A stretch of DNA of 64,000 nt from NCBI GenBank assembly GCA_965212545.1, contig CBDBVB010000006.1, forward strand, positions 1 to 64,000. The letters are read 5' to 3'. Positions 17,235 to 28,005 of this stretch are shown piece after piece (within the stretch, counting starts at the first letter, position 1; the number at the start of each line of letters is the position of its first letter). Position numbers and translations under genes: made by a program. This stretch comes from JABDIP01 sp965212545 (GTDB lineage Bacteria > Pseudomonadota > Alphaproteobacteria > DSM-16000 > Inquilinaceae). Under the pieces are notes generated by a model. That model had not been told where the DNA came from. It saw only the letters and a program-made list of their open reading frames with translations, and did no database searches.

Positions 17235-18056
17235 ATGACGATGCGGGGCTTGGCTGACATGCCGTCGGGGAAGACCACAAAACTGTGCGCTGGTGCGCTG
17301 CTCGCGGGACTTGGGGTGCTTTCGCTGGCATCACAGGCCTCTGCCACGGATTGGACGGTTGGCCTGGGCGTGGGCGCCGCGCCCGACTACCAGGGTTCCG
17401 AGGACTACGAGGCCGTGCCCTTGTGGAATATCAGGGCGGACGATCTGTACGACTCGAACACCTATGCCCAGATCATCGGAACCCGGCTGAGAACCAATCT
17501 GCTGCCGCACCCGAACATCCGGTTGGGGGTGTCGGGCGAATACGTCTTCAAGCGCAACGACGTCGACAACAGCGCCGTCGACCGTCTCCGCAATACCGAT
17601 GACGGATTTCTTCTGGGCGCCCTGATCGGATACGACTACGAGGTCGGCAGTGACCGCGTCATCAGCGTCGAGTTCGATCCCCGGTTCGACATCAGCGACA
17701 ATATCGGCGGCCTGTTCACCGCGCGTGGCGCCTATACGGCACCGATCAGCCCTGATCTGAGCTTCAAGGCCGGTGTGGAAACCACCTACGCCACCAGCGA
17801 CTACATGGATGAGTTCTTCACCATCGATGCGGCCGACTCCGCGCGAAGCGGCCTCAACACCTTCAAGGCCGATGACGGATTCCGGGATGTCGGCCTGTCC
17901 GTCGATATGACGTATGAATTCACCAGCAATTGGAGCGCCACCGGGTCGTTCGCCTATCACCTTCTGGTGGACGACGCCGCGGACAGCCCAGTGACCGACG
18001 ACGAAGGCAGCGAGCACCAGGTCTTCTTCGGAGCGCTGGTCAACTACAAGTTCTAG
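17235..18056 (+). CDS. Outer-membrane MipA/OmpV-family protein
   Basis: A 273-residue beta-barrel. A long signal sequence (hydrophobic core ALLAGLGVLSLASQASA) is followed by the MipA start DWTVGLGVGAAPDYQGSEDY. Alternating amphipathic strands run to the C-terminus, which ends VNYKF with the terminal Phe typical of outer-membrane proteins. Acidic loops (DDVDNSAVDRLRNTDD) would be surface-exposed. E. coli MipA scaffolds murein synthases; other members are simply porin-like. The ATG at 17235 follows GGGAGTTTGGAT; an in-frame ATG at 17259 is a shorter option. A strong terminator follows. Confidence 0.85.
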   Translation: MTMRGLADMPSGKTTKLCAGALLAGLGVLSLASQASATDWTVGLGVGAAPDYQGSEDYEAVPLWNIRADDLYDSNTYAQIIGTRLRTNLLPHPNIRLGVSGEYVFKRNDVDNSAVDRLRNTDDGFLLGALIGYDYEVGSDRVISVEFDPRFDISDNIGGLFTARGAYTAPISPDLSFKAGVETTYATSDYMDEFFTIDAADSARSGLNTFKADDGFRDVGLSVDMTYEFTSNWSATGSFAYHLLVDDAADSPVTDDEGSEHQVFFGALVNYKF

Positions 18057-18075
18057 ATTCTTGCCGTTCATGAGA

Positions 18076-18106
18076 ACCCTCGCCCCGAACGGGCGAGGGT
18101 TTTTTT
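18076..18106 (+). terminator. Rho-independent terminator of the mipA-like gene
   Basis: A perfect 10-base stem (ACCCTCGCCC / GGGCGAGGGT) with a 5-base loop (CGAAC), running directly into seven T residues (18100-18106), 20 bases after the stop codon. Classic intrinsic terminator form, and the clearest one in the window. Confidence 0.92.
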
Positions 18107-18178
18107 GTGCCTGGCCATTGCAGGACCACACTGCGCCCCGGCTCTATCGAGCCGCTCACCAATAGTGTGCGCGGGCGG

Positions 18179-20131
<1,953 letters not shown>

Positions 20132-20213
20132 TCGGATCTCCAATCCGGGGGCTCTTTCACGTTCGGACACAGCCTAGCCAACCGCCGGCCTCACGCAACA
20201 GCCGCGTGCGCCC

Positions 20214-20981
20214 TCATGGCGCCCTGGCGGTCAACGCCCAGACACGATGCGGCACGGCAAGCGGCTCTTGCGGGAATTCCGCCGCAAGAAGATCGGCGTG
20301 CTCGCGATCGAAGGCGGCGACCGCATCGGGCGCCAGCGACGCCGCAACGCCGGCGCTGGCCCGGATCCGGCCGCGCCATCCGGCGTGGTCATAGGGAACG
20401 AGGAGGTCGAAGGAGAAGGTCTCGATGCCGCCGAAACCGGCCATGGCGACATCCGCGGCCCAGTCCGGATAGAAGCCGGTGCCGCCTGCCAGGGCCCAAC
20501 CGCGATTGTGCTTCAGGATCAGCATCTCGGTCGCCGCGACAACGTTTCCCGGCAGGGGAAGCCAATCGAAATGGGCGATCACCAGCCGACCGCCCGGCTT
20601 CAGAATTCGCACGATCTCCATGGCGGCGCGCGGTCGGTCGAACCAATGCCAGCACTGCCCGGCGGTGACCACGTCTGCTGTATCGTCCTTCAGGCCCGTC
20701 GCCTCCGCCCTTGCCTGGAGATAGCGGACAGACACGCTTGCCGCCCGGTCCAGCCGCTCGGCCACGGCCCGCAATTGGGCCGACGGATCGATGCCGACGA
20801 CATCGCAGCCGCGCACCGCAAAACCCCGCGCCACGGTACCCGTGCCTGTACCCAGATCGACCAGCCGATCGCCGGTGGCCACGACACCGTCCGTCATGAC
20901 GCGGTCGAAGAACCGATCCGGGAAGCCGGCCCTATGGCGCCCGTAATCCGGCGCCGTGCGGCCAAAATCGATGGTCACCAT
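20214..20981 (-). CDS. Class I SAM-dependent methyltransferase (UbiE-like)
   Basis: A 255-residue small-molecule-type methylase. Motif I is RLVDLGTGTGTVARGFA, the acidic residue after beta-2 is in DVVGIDPSAQL, and post-I is DVVTAGQCWHWFDRPRA, a block shared with many Methyltransf_11 proteins of unknown substrate. It starts MVTIDFGRTAPDYGRHRAG, also typical of that group. It faces the HAD gene across about 115 bases. No pathway context fixes its substrate. Confidence 0.82.
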   Translation of the reverse strand: MVTIDFGRTAPDYGRHRAGFPDRFFDRVMTDGVVATGDRLVDLGTGTGTVARGFAVRGCDVVGIDPSAQLRAVAERLDRAASVSVRYLQARAEATGLKDDTADVVTAGQCWHWFDRPRAAMEIVRILKPGGRLVIAHFDWLPLPGNVVAATEMLILKHNRGWALAGGTGFYPDWAADVAMAGFGGIETFSFDLLVPYDHAGWRGRIRASAGVAASLAPDAVAAFDREHADLLAAEFPQEPLAVPHRVWALTARAP

Positions 20982-21095
20982 GCGTCACGTCATCCTGCCG
21001 AGGCTCGTGCGGCCCAGCATAGCGCGATGGCATTCCGCGATCGAATGGCTATGGTGTCCGGCATCCGGCGGCCCGGCCCAATCGGGAGACCAGCC

Positions 21096-21800
21096 ATGGT
21101 CGAAATCATCGCCTTCGATGGCGACGATACCCTTTGGCACAACGAGACCCTGTTCTCCGTCACCCAGGAGAAGTTCCGCGCCCTGCTGAGCGCCCATGTG
21201 GCCGAGGCGGATATCGACGCCTCGCTCTACGCCACCGAGATGCGCAACCTCGCCCTGTTCGGCTACGGCATCAAGGGCTTCACCCTGTCCATGATCGAGA
21301 CCGCGATCGAGGTGTCCGGCGGCCGCGTCACCGCGTCGGAGATCCAGACCCTGATCGACCATGGCAAGGCGATGCTGGACCACCCGGTCGAGCTCCTGGA
21401 CGGCGTTGCGGAAATCGTCGACTCCGTGCGGCAGGTCTACCGGATCATGCTGATCACAAAGGGCGATCTGTTCGACCAGGAAAGCAAGATCGCCCGGTCG
21501 GGCCTGGCCGATCTGTTCTGGAAGATCGAGATCGTCTCCGAAAAGGACGACGCCACCTATCGCCGGATCCTGCAGGCCCACGACATCGCGCCGGAGACCT
21601 TCCTGATGGTCGGCAATTCGGTGAAATCCGACATCCTGCCGGTGCTGGAGATCGGCGGGCAGGCGGTCCATATCCCCTATCACGTGACCTGGGAGCACGA
21701 GCACTCCGATCCGCTGGCCGCCGCGGCGAACAGCTATCGCACCCTGGACAGCATCGTCGAGCTGCCGCTGTTGCTGCGCGACTTGACCGAGGCGGCATGA
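21096..21800 (+). CDS. HAD-superfamily hydrolase
   Basis: A 234-residue haloacid dehalogenase-like phosphatase. Motif I is FDGDDTLW with the nucleophile Asp8 and the acid/base Asp10. Motif II is the threonine in LITKGD. The motif III lysine is in SEKDDATY, and motif IV is GNSVKSDILP. The cap region (residues 20-90) is helical, making it a C1-type member. Substrate unknown, probably a phosphorylated metabolite. The ATG at 21096 has GGGAG upstream at good spacing. Confidence 0.85.
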   Translation: MVEIIAFDGDDTLWHNETLFSVTQEKFRALLSAHVAEADIDASLYATEMRNLALFGYGIKGFTLSMIETAIEVSGGRVTASEIQTLIDHGKAMLDHPVELLDGVAEIVDSVRQVYRIMLITKGDLFDQESKIARSGLADLFWKIEIVSEKDDATYRRILQAHDIAPETFLMVGNSVKSDILPVLEIGGQAVHIPYHVTWEHEHSDPLAAAANSYRTLDSIVELPLLLRDLTEAA

Positions 21801-21866
21801 CCGCACCCGTCGTGTCCCCCGGCAGACCACGCGCAGGATCGATGTCGTGGTAGAGGACGGAGCCGC

Positions 21867-23102
21867 CTAATACCTCATGCTCCGGACGACAGGGCCCGAA
21901 GTCACGGTATCGGACGTAAACAACTCCTGCGGCTCGCGGATGCCGCGCAGGGCGTGACGGCCGAGAGAGCGGAACGCGGTGCCGGTTCCGGCCGCCGATA
22001 CGAAAGTCCCGGAGATCAGCAGCGGACAGTCCAACTCGCCGCACAGCGCCTCGATGCGGCTGGCGGCGTTGACCGCCGGCCCGATCACGGTGAAATCCAA
22101 CCTCTGGTCCGAGCCCACATTGCCGTACAGCACGTCGCCCAGATGCAGGGCAATGTCGAGGGTCATCACCGGCCGGCCGGCCGCCGCGCGTTCGGCGTTG
22201 AGCGCAGCGACGGCCTCGAAAGCCTGACCCGCTGCGGCCAGTGCCCGGGTGCAGGCCGGCGCCGGGCCGCTGTCATCCAGGGCGAAAGTCGCCAGCATGC
22301 CGTCGCCGAGGAATTTCAGGACCTGCCCCCCCTGGCCATCGACCGGATCGGCCATTGCCGCCAGGTAGAGGTTCAGCATCGGCACCAACTCCGCACGGTC
22401 CAAGGTATCGGACAGAACGGTGAAGCCGCGCAGATCGGCATAGAGGATCGCCGAGCCGATGACCTGCACATGGCCGCGCCGGATCTCTCCTTCCAGCACC
22501 CGGGCGCCGGCATCGGGCCCGAGATAGGTGGCCATCACGGTCTCGGCGATATCCATATTGAGGGCGATCCGCGTCGCCGTCGCCAGGGCCGGCTGCACCC
22601 GCCCGAGGGCCGCCAGATCATCGGCGGTGAACCCGCCCGGCCGATCGGTGACCCAGGAGGTCAGCATACCGGTTCTCACCGCCTCCGGCCGGATCCCGCC
22701 GGTGCCGAAGGCCGATCCGAGTGCGAAATAATCGGTGCCGCCCATGGCGCGAAACTCGCCCAGAACCGGATAGGCTTCCTCATCGGCGGTATCGTCGAGG
22801 CGGTGCCGGACCGTTGGCGCCATGTCCCGAATGATCGGCTGCAGCGGACTTTGCTGCCAGCGCGGCAACCGGTCCATGTCATGCGCGTACCCGGCCCGTT
22901 CCTCCAGGCCCGGCCCGCGCTTCCAGGTGAAGCCGACCGAGGCGAATTGCGGGTGCAGGGTGGTCGCCGAAACATGGCCGCGCAACAGTGGAATGCCGGC
23001 CGCCACGATCCGTTCGGAGCAACCTTCCAGCAGTGTGTCGACCGGCGTGGCGAGCAGCGCCTGGTCCAGCAGCCAGTCGCGGACCGGGCGCGCGTCAGGC
23101 AT
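21867..23102 (-). CDS. Soluble class III adenylate cyclase with N-terminal sensor region
   Basis: A 411-residue cyclase with no membrane segment. Residues about 1-190 form a GAF-like region seen in a class of alphaproteobacterial cyclases. The catalytic domain follows: the first metal Asp is in ILYADLRGF, the second in VLKFLGDGMLATF, and the transition-state block is FTVIGPAVNAASRIE. The Arg and Asn for catalysis remain. It overlaps the DUF971 stop as TGATG, so the two are translationally coupled. ATG at 23102 is preferred to a GTG one codon earlier. Confidence 0.85.
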   Translation of the reverse strand: MPDARPVRDWLLDQALLATPVDTLLEGCSERIVAAGIPLLRGHVSATTLHPQFASVGFTWKRGPGLEERAGYAHDMDRLPRWQQSPLQPIIRDMAPTVRHRLDDTADEEAYPVLGEFRAMGGTDYFALGSAFGTGGIRPEAVRTGMLTSWVTDRPGGFTADDLAALGRVQPALATATRIALNMDIAETVMATYLGPDAGARVLEGEIRRGHVQVIGSAILYADLRGFTVLSDTLDRAELVPMLNLYLAAMADPVDGQGGQVLKFLGDGMLATFALDDSGPAPACTRALAAAGQAFEAVAALNAERAAAGRPVMTLDIALHLGDVLYGNVGSDQRLDFTVIGPAVNAASRIEALCGELDCPLLISGTFVSAAGTGTAFRSLGRHALRGIREPQELFTSDTVTSGPVVRSMRY

Positions 23103-23482
23103 CACGGCTCCCGCCTCAGCCCGCGCTCCTCCAGGGCCTTGAGATAATCCTCCCAGATCGCGTCCTGGTCGCGGCCGAGCGCATACAAATATTGCCAGGA
23201 ATACAGGCCGGTGGAATGGCCGTCGTCGAAAACGATGCGCACCGCGTAGTTGCCGACCGGTTCCAGCCGGGCGATGCCGACATCGCGCTTGCCGCCGATG
23301 GTCTGCTTCTGACTGGGGCCATGGCCCTGGACCTCGGCGGACGGGCTCTCGACCCGCAGCAATTCTGCCGGGTAGGAGAACTTCGCACCGGTGTCGAAAT
23401 CGACCTCGAGCCGCTTCTCGGCAGATTTCAGGCGGATCTCGACCGGCCAGTGTTCGGTGCCGGGGCCGTCGACGGTTGCCAT
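23102..23482 (-). CDS. DUF971 (GBBH-like N-terminal domain) protein
   Basis: A 126-residue protein of the DUF971 family, the domain that precedes gamma-butyrobetaine hydroxylase in other proteins. The signature GIARLEPVGNYAVRIVFDD with GLYSWQYLY is intact. Stand-alone members are thought to assist iron-sulfur or iron proteins and are often beside Mrp/ApbC genes; none is adjacent here. The start codon lies inside a 20-base copy of the two-armed repeat end, which also supplies the upstream AGGA. Confidence 0.85.
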   Translation of the reverse strand: MATVDGPGTEHWPVEIRLKSAEKRLEVDFDTGAKFSYPAELLRVESPSAEVQGHGPSQKQTIGGKRDVGIARLEPVGNYAVRIVFDDGHSTGLYSWQYLYALGRDQDAIWEDYLKALEERGLRREP

Positions 23483-23499
23483 TACTCGGACAGGTTCCT
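23480..23499 (-). repeat. Isolated end of the two-armed repeat, containing the DUF971 start codon
   Basis: On the minus strand this reads AGGAACCTGTCCGAGTAATG, 19 of 20 bases identical to the left outer end of the element at 15061-15090. No second end or arms are found nearby. The last three bases are the ATG of the DUF971 gene, and the first bases overlap the Trm112-like gene's stop codon. Confidence 0.6.
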
Positions 23500-23710
23500 A
23501 ACGTTCCGCATCCGCATCCAGGGGCCTCGCTTCGTCCACCAGCATGATCGGAATGCCGTCGCGGATCGGATAGGCCAACCGCGCCTGGTCGCTGATGAGC
23601 TCCTGCGCCTTGGAATCATAGCGCAATGGGCCCTTGGTCAGTGGACAGACCAGGATCTCCAGCAGTTTCGGGTCGACCTTGATTGCCGTCGCCGGATTGC
23701 TCTCGCTCAT
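23498..23710 (-). CDS. Trm112-family protein (YcaR-like)
   Basis: A 70-residue Trm112 homologue. The core is LLEILVCPLTKGPLRYDSKAQELISDQARLAYPIRDGIPIML, the classical YcaR sequence; in eukaryotes and archaea Trm112 is an activating subunit of RNA and protein methylases. Only one of the usual cysteines is present, as in most bacterial members. The ATG at 23710 gives normal length. It is co-directional with DUF971, LON-domain and CnoX genes in a probable operon. Confidence 0.88.
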   Translation of the reverse strand: MSESNPATAIKVDPKLLEILVCPLTKGPLRYDSKAQELISDQARLAYPIRDGIPIMLVDEARPLDADAER

Positions 23711-23899
23711 GCCGGTGTTCCTGATTCCATCGGGTGCGGCGTGGCCGCCTGCGTCCGGACGATCATAGTGGCGTAGGCCGACAGTTGGGAGAGCAAACGG
23801 CGGCCACGTCGGGTCCGCGCAGTCAAACGCACGTCCAAACCGCAATGGCAGAGCCAATGGGTCTGGAACAACTAAGCACCGCCCAGACCTCGAAAGACC

Positions 23900-24565
23900 C
23901 TAGTGCCGGGCCGGCGCGTCACCGCCCGGGGCATGGATGGCCATCTCGACCAGACTGATCATCATCTCGGCCCGGTCGGCCAGGGTCGGCGCCTCCAACA
24001 GCGCCTGTTTCTCGGTCGGATCGAAGGGGCAGATCATCGACAGCGAGGTGATCAGCCGTTCGTCGGGCGTCTCGTCGATCGCCTCCCAATCGGCCGAGAT
24101 CTCATGCAGGTTGAAATAGGCGCCCAGCGCCGCCGACAGCCGATTTCGATCGAGCGCCACCGGGCAATCGTCGTAATCGCCGGCGAAGTCCGACCAGTCG
24201 GCATCGGCCACCCGGTAGCCCCCATTCGACAGGGTCTCGCCGGTGATATGAAAACGGCAGACGCCGGTCAGGGTGATCAGGTAGCGGCCATCCTCGGTCT
24301 CGTCGAACGAGGTGATGCGGCCGGCGCAGGCGGTCCGGTAGATCGGCGGCTCTCCCTGCGGCGAATGGCCGGCGGCGGCATCGGTCGGCTGGACCATGCC
24401 GATCAGCCGGTGGCCGGCCAGCGCCGCGTCGATCATCGACAGGTAGCGCGGCTCGAAGATGTTGAGCGGCAGGACGCCGCGCGGCAGCAGCAAAGCGCCG
24501 TTCAACGGGAAGATCGGCAGTGAGGCCGGCAATTCGCCGAATTCGCTGGTGAAGGGGCCGCTCAC
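23900..24565 (-). CDS. LON substrate-binding-domain protein
   Basis: A 221-residue protein that is only the N-terminal (LAN) domain of Lon protease, with no ATPase or protease part. The start LPIFPLNGALLLPRGVLPLNIFEPRYLSMID is the family hallmark, followed by the G-R-I block CAGRITSFDETEDGRYLITLTGVCRF. Such stand-alone domains are common next to CnoX-like thioredoxins in Alphaproteobacteria, as here, and a role in protein quality control is assumed. The start is GTG at 24565 with GAGGA seven bases upstream. Confidence 0.88.
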   Translation of the reverse strand: MSGPFTSEFGELPASLPIFPLNGALLLPRGVLPLNIFEPRYLSMIDAALAGHRLIGMVQPTDAAAGHSPQGEPPIYRTACAGRITSFDETEDGRYLITLTGVCRFHITGETLSNGGYRVADADWSDFAGDYDDCPVALDRNRLSAALGAYFNLHEISADWEAIDETPDERLITSLSMICPFDPTEKQALLEAPTLADRAEMMISLVEMAIHAPGGDAPARH

Positions 24566-24587
24566 TGATGTCCTCGTCTAATCCGTG

Positions 24588-25502
24588 TCACGAGAAGAGA
24601 ATCGACGACAGCCGGCGCCGTCCGCTGACGGTCAGGGGATCGGCGCCGCCGAATGCCTCGAAGAAGGTGACGAGCTGCTTGCGCGCCGCCTCGTCGTTCC
24701 ACTCCCGGTCGCGCCGCACGATCTCGATCAACTCATCCACCGCCGCCTCCTGCTTGCCGGCGCCATAGAGCGCCATGGCGAGGTCGAAGCGGGTCTGGTG
24801 GTCGTCATGATTGCCGGCCAGCGTCTCCATCAGCGCCGGGATGTCACCGCCACTGCCGGCGGTCTGCTCGGCCAGTTCGATTGTGCGAAGCACCCCGATG
24901 ATCTCCGGCGCCTTGGCATTGTCCGCGCCGACACCGTCGATCAGCTGCCGCGCCTGCGCGACGTCGCCCACACCGATCAGGCACCGGGCCAACCCGGCGA
25001 TGGCGGTCGCGTGTTCCGGCTCGACCTGCAGGATCTGGTTGTAGATGGCGGCCGCACCGTGGAAATCGTCGGCGTCCAGGGTCTCCTTGGCCCGGGCCAG
25101 CGCATCCTCCAGGGCGGAATCGGCGCCGCCGGCAAGCTGCACCAGCTTGTCGACGAAGCTCTTGAGCTGACTCTCCGGCAGCGCGCCGGAGAAACCGTCC
25201 ACCGGGCGCCCCTGATGAAAGGCATAGACGGCGGGGATCGACTGGATGCGCATCTGTGCGGCCAGCTGCTGGTTCTCGTCGATGTTCATCTTGACCATGC
25301 GGACCTTGCCGCGGGTCGCGCGCACGACTTTCTCCAGCGCCGGCCCCAGGGTCTTGCAGGGGCCGCACCAGGGCGCCCAGAAATCGACGACGACCGGCGT
25401 GGTCATCGAGGCATCGATCACATCGGCTGCAAATCCGGCCGTATCGGTGTCCTTCACGGCATTCCCGGCATCCGCCGCGGCGGGACTCAAGATCGGCTCC
25501 AT
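24588..25502 (-). CDS. cnoX: CnoX (YbbN)-like thioredoxin-TPR chaperone
   Basis: A 304-residue chaperedoxin. The thioredoxin domain (about 22-125) keeps the active CxxC, WCGPCK with Cys46 and Cys49. The rest is TPR-like helices (DDFHGAAAIYNQILQVEPEHATAIAGLARCLI). In Caulobacter the homologue holds unfolding proteins and passes them to GroEL or DnaK, and the CxxC also reduces them. ATG at 25502 has AGGA ten bases upstream; an ATG five codons earlier has none. It precedes the LON-domain gene by 22 bases. Confidence 0.9.
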   Translation of the reverse strand: MEPILSPAAADAGNAVKDTDTAGFAADVIDASMTTPVVVDFWAPWCGPCKTLGPALEKVVRATRGKVRMVKMNIDENQQLAAQMRIQSIPAVYAFHQGRPVDGFSGALPESQLKSFVDKLVQLAGGADSALEDALARAKETLDADDFHGAAAIYNQILQVEPEHATAIAGLARCLIGVGDVAQARQLIDGVGADNAKAPEIIGVLRTIELAEQTAGSGGDIPALMETLAGNHDDHQTRFDLAMALYGAGKQEAAVDELIEIVRRDREWNDEAARKQLVTFFEAFGGADPLTVSGRRRLSSILFS

Positions 25503-25574
25503 GGCTCTTTCCTGCATTGCATCAAGTAAGATGGTTCGCGACCGGCGCGGCGCAAGCGCCCTTCGGGCCCGATT

Positions 25575-26099
25575 CTAGGACAGCCCGTCCATATCGACGA
25601 TTTCGTAGGCATGGCCGCCGCTTTCGATGAATCGGATCAAATCGTCGCGGGCGATCGCGCTGGTCCGGTCGTTGACCAGCGGATGATAGTTCAGCAGGTC
25701 GTGGCGCAGCATGCGTTGATCCAGCACAACCTGCACCGTGGCCTCGCGGTCGTTGATCAGGGCGAACGGCGTCACCGATCCGGGCGTCACCCCGAGCCAC
25801 TGCATCAGCCGCTCGGCCGAGCCGAAGGACAGCCGGCCCGCCTCCAGCCGCGTCCCCAGCGCCTTCAGGTCGATCCTGGTGTCTTCCTCGCACACCACCA
25901 GCCAGCACCGTCCCTTCTTGTTACGCAGGAACAGGCTCTTGCAATGGCCGCCCGGCAGCGTCTCGTGCAGATGCCGGGACTCGTCCACGGTGAAGACCGG
26001 CTCGTGGTCATGGGTGGTGACCGCGATGCCGAGCGCGTCGAAGCGCGCGAACAGATCGTCTGGCGTAGCCGGGGCGTTTGGTGTCTGGGCGTCAGGCAT
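25575..26099 (-). CDS. Prolyl-tRNA editing deacylase, ProX/YbaK type
   Basis: A 174-residue free-standing editing domain of the INS superfamily that would hydrolyse alanine mis-charged on tRNA-Pro (ProXp-ala). The conserved core is visible: HCKSLFLRNKKGRCWLVV (with the catalytic-type Lys), SFGSAERLMQWLGVTPGSVTPF and NYHPLVNDRTSAIARDDLIRF. The GxxP element (GVTPGSVTP) is retained. ATG at 26099 is chosen. It sits between the CnoX gene and the HxlR regulator, all minus strand. Confidence 0.88.
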   Translation of the reverse strand: MPDAQTPNAPATPDDLFARFDALGIAVTTHDHEPVFTVDESRHLHETLPGGHCKSLFLRNKKGRCWLVVCEEDTRIDLKALGTRLEAGRLSFGSAERLMQWLGVTPGSVTPFALINDREATVQVVLDQRMLRHDLLNYHPLVNDRTSAIARDDLIRFIESGGHAYEIVDMDGLS

Positions 26100-26109
26100 A
26101 AGGCGGGTG

Positions 26110-26832
26110 TTATAGGCGTGCAAGGGCAGCCGGCTCAAGGGCCGCATCGGATCGCTGGGATTCGACACGCGACAGCGGTCCCAGGTTGAGCCAATCCGCC
26201 AGACTCTTGCGTGCCGCTGCCGAGCCGATCGACTCGAGCCGGTCCGTTGCAAGGGCTCGGGCCAGGGGAAGGTCGCCCCGGTAGATGTAGATCATGTCGG
26301 CCAGGGTGCAGGCCAGGTACAGATCCACTTCGAAACCGGGATCGCTCACGCACAGCTCGCAGGCGCCGTCCCGGTTGAGGAACCACCAGAGCGCCTTTCC
26401 GGGCGGCTGGTCGGTGAAGCGGATATGGACCACGGAGCGCTGCAGGCCCAACGCCGCGGCGTCGACGCTGCGCTCCAGACCCCAGATCAGGAGTCCCAGA
26501 TCCATCTCGCCGGCGGCCAGCTCACGCCGCGACCATCGCTGTCCCCAGACGCCGAGCGCCTCGACCAGAGGTACGAATTCGGCGCCGGAGGCGGTCAGAT
26601 GATAGGTCGAACCCCGGCCCTTTACCGCCGGCCGGCGTTCGATGATGCCCTCTGCCTCGAGCTGCTTCAGCCGGCGCGACAGCAGGGTCGGCGACATCAG
26701 CGGCACGCCGCGCTGGATTTCCGAGAACCGCGTCGACCCGACCGACATGTCGCGCAGGATGAGCGCCGTCCAGCGCTCGCAGAACAGCTCGGCAGCTTTC
26801 GCGACCGGGCAGAATTGTCCGTAGCTTTTCAT
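26110..26832 (-). CDS. HxlR-family transcriptional regulator
   Basis: A 240-residue winged-helix regulator. The HxlR domain (about 5-100) begins FCPVAKAAELFCERWTALILRDM, with the recognition helix MSPTLLSRRLKQLEAEGIIERR. Many HxlR proteins sense reactive electrophiles through the N-terminal cysteine, here Cys8. The C-terminal half (110-240) is a separate ligand-type domain absent in short family members and resembles an SCP2-like fold. It diverges from a methyltransferase gene, its likely target, across about 130 bases. Confidence 0.85.
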   Translation of the reverse strand: MKSYGQFCPVAKAAELFCERWTALILRDMSVGSTRFSEIQRGVPLMSPTLLSRRLKQLEAEGIIERRPAVKGRGSTYHLTASGAEFVPLVEALGVWGQRWSRRELAAGEMDLGLLIWGLERSVDAAALGLQRSVVHIRFTDQPPGKALWWFLNRDGACELCVSDPGFEVDLYLACTLADMIYIYRGDLPLARALATDRLESIGSAAARKSLADWLNLGPLSRVESQRSDAALEPAALARL

Positions 26833-26963
26833 GGCCGTTCCCTCCGCCACGCAGGATAGCCAGACCCGACCGCCGCGGTGAACTACAGATTGTGGACTAT
26901 CGGTGACACCGGAATGGCCCAATACTCCCTTGCATCATGGCCACAGTTCTTGGAGACCAGGAC

Positions 26964-27800
26964 ATGCCAATCACTCTGGAAACATCGGTCGCGGCTCATT
27001 ACGGCAAAGGCGGGCTTGGCGAGGCGATCATGAATGGCATCGAGGCGGCGGGCCTGGACCCCGACTCGCTGACGCCGGAGGACCTTGCCCCGGTTGACGA
27101 GTTTCATACCGCCGGCCGGCTGGCCACGCTGAAGGCCTTAGAATTGACCCCGCTGGAGGCCGGCATGCATGTGCTGGACGCCGGCTGCGGCATCGGCGGA
27201 ACCGCCCGCTGCCTGGCCGCGGAGCAGGGGTGCCGGGTAACCGGCATCGACCTGACGCCGGAATACATCGACGTGGCGCGCATGCTGACGGAGCGCCTGG
27301 GCCTGGCGGATTCCTGCGCCTTCGAAACCGGCAGCGCCGTCGACCTGCCCTACGATGACGCGACCTTCGATGCGGCGATCAGTTTCCATGTCGCCATGAA
27401 CATCGAAGACCGCCAGGGGTTCTACGGCGAGCTGGCGCGCGTCGTGCGGCCGGGTGCCTCGTTGTGCGTATTCGACGCAATGGATGGACCGACCGAGGGC
27501 ATGCTGTACCCGGTGCCATGGGCCGAAACCGACATCACCAGTTTTCTGCGATCCCCCGACGAAACCAGCGACCTGCTGTGTGACGCCGGCTTCGAGGTGA
27601 CGGCGGTTGAAAGCCAGCGCGACATGGCGATCGCGTTTTTCCGCAAGGTCTTCGCCATGGCCGCCGAGGCGGTCGGCCCGCCGCCGCTCGGGCTCCACCT
27701 GCTGACCGGACCCAACGGACCTGAGAAATTCGCCAACTACGTCCAGGCCCTGGAGGCACACCAGATCGACCCGACGATCATCGTCGCAAAACGGACCTGA
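26964..27800 (+). CDS. Class I SAM-dependent methyltransferase (gTMT-like)
   Basis: A 278-residue methylase related to sarcosine or tocopherol methyltransferases. Motif I is VLDAGCGIGGTARCLA, the acidic motif II is VTGIDLTPEYI, and FDAAISFHVAMNIEDRQGF is the post-I/III block. It ends with the usual VKR-like C-terminus. The ATG at 26964 has AGGAC upstream; an in-frame ATG at 26937 lacks a ribosome site. It is divergent from the HxlR gene. The substrate is not evident, but amine or quinone acceptors are typical. Confidence 0.8.
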   Translation: MPITLETSVAAHYGKGGLGEAIMNGIEAAGLDPDSLTPEDLAPVDEFHTAGRLATLKALELTPLEAGMHVLDAGCGIGGTARCLAAEQGCRVTGIDLTPEYIDVARMLTERLGLADSCAFETGSAVDLPYDDATFDAAISFHVAMNIEDRQGFYGELARVVRPGASLCVFDAMDGPTEGMLYPVPWAETDITSFLRSPDETSDLLCDAGFEVTAVESQRDMAIAFFRKVFAMAAEAVGPPPLGLHLLTGPNGPEKFANYVQALEAHQIDPTIIVAKRT

Positions 27801-27862
27801 GCACCGGTGATCGGCGCCGGCTGGGCGCGCCGGGACGCCGCCCGCTGCCGTCGCCATCGGGC

Positions 27863-27890
27863 TTGCAATGGCGACGGCTTTGCGTATTAT
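27863..27890 (+). promoter_or_regulatory. Sigma-70-type promoter of tRNA-Gly
   Basis: TTGCAA (27863-27868), a 16-base spacer and TATTAT (27885-27890), about 40 bases before the tRNA. A GC-rich tract (CCGCCCGCTCGGGCCC) follows the -10, as expected for a growth-rate-regulated stable-RNA discriminator. Confidence 0.6.
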
Positions 27891-27930
27891 CCGCCCGCTC
27901 GGGCCCAGCCAATGGCGGGGGCCCGTGGAT

Positions 27931-28005
27931 GCGGGCGTAGCTCAGGGGTAGAGCGCAACCTTGCCAAGGTTGAAGTCGTGGGTTCGAATCCCATCGCCCG
28001 CTCCA
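27931..28005 (+). tRNA. tRNA-Gly (anticodon GCC)
   Basis: A 75-base gene with the CCA end encoded. The acceptor GCGGGCG pairs with CGCCCGC; the anticodon stem CAACC/GGTTG holds the loop TTGCCAA with GCC at 27963-27965. The T-arm carries GGTTCGAATCC. The D-arm is the short TAGCTCAGGGGTAGAGC typical of glycine tRNAs. All stems pair without mismatch except expected wobble. Confidence 0.97.

Noticed and set aside
21954..23147. Long plus-strand frame opposite the soluble cyclase
   Set aside because: The minus strand has a full class III cyclase; the plus translation has no family features.
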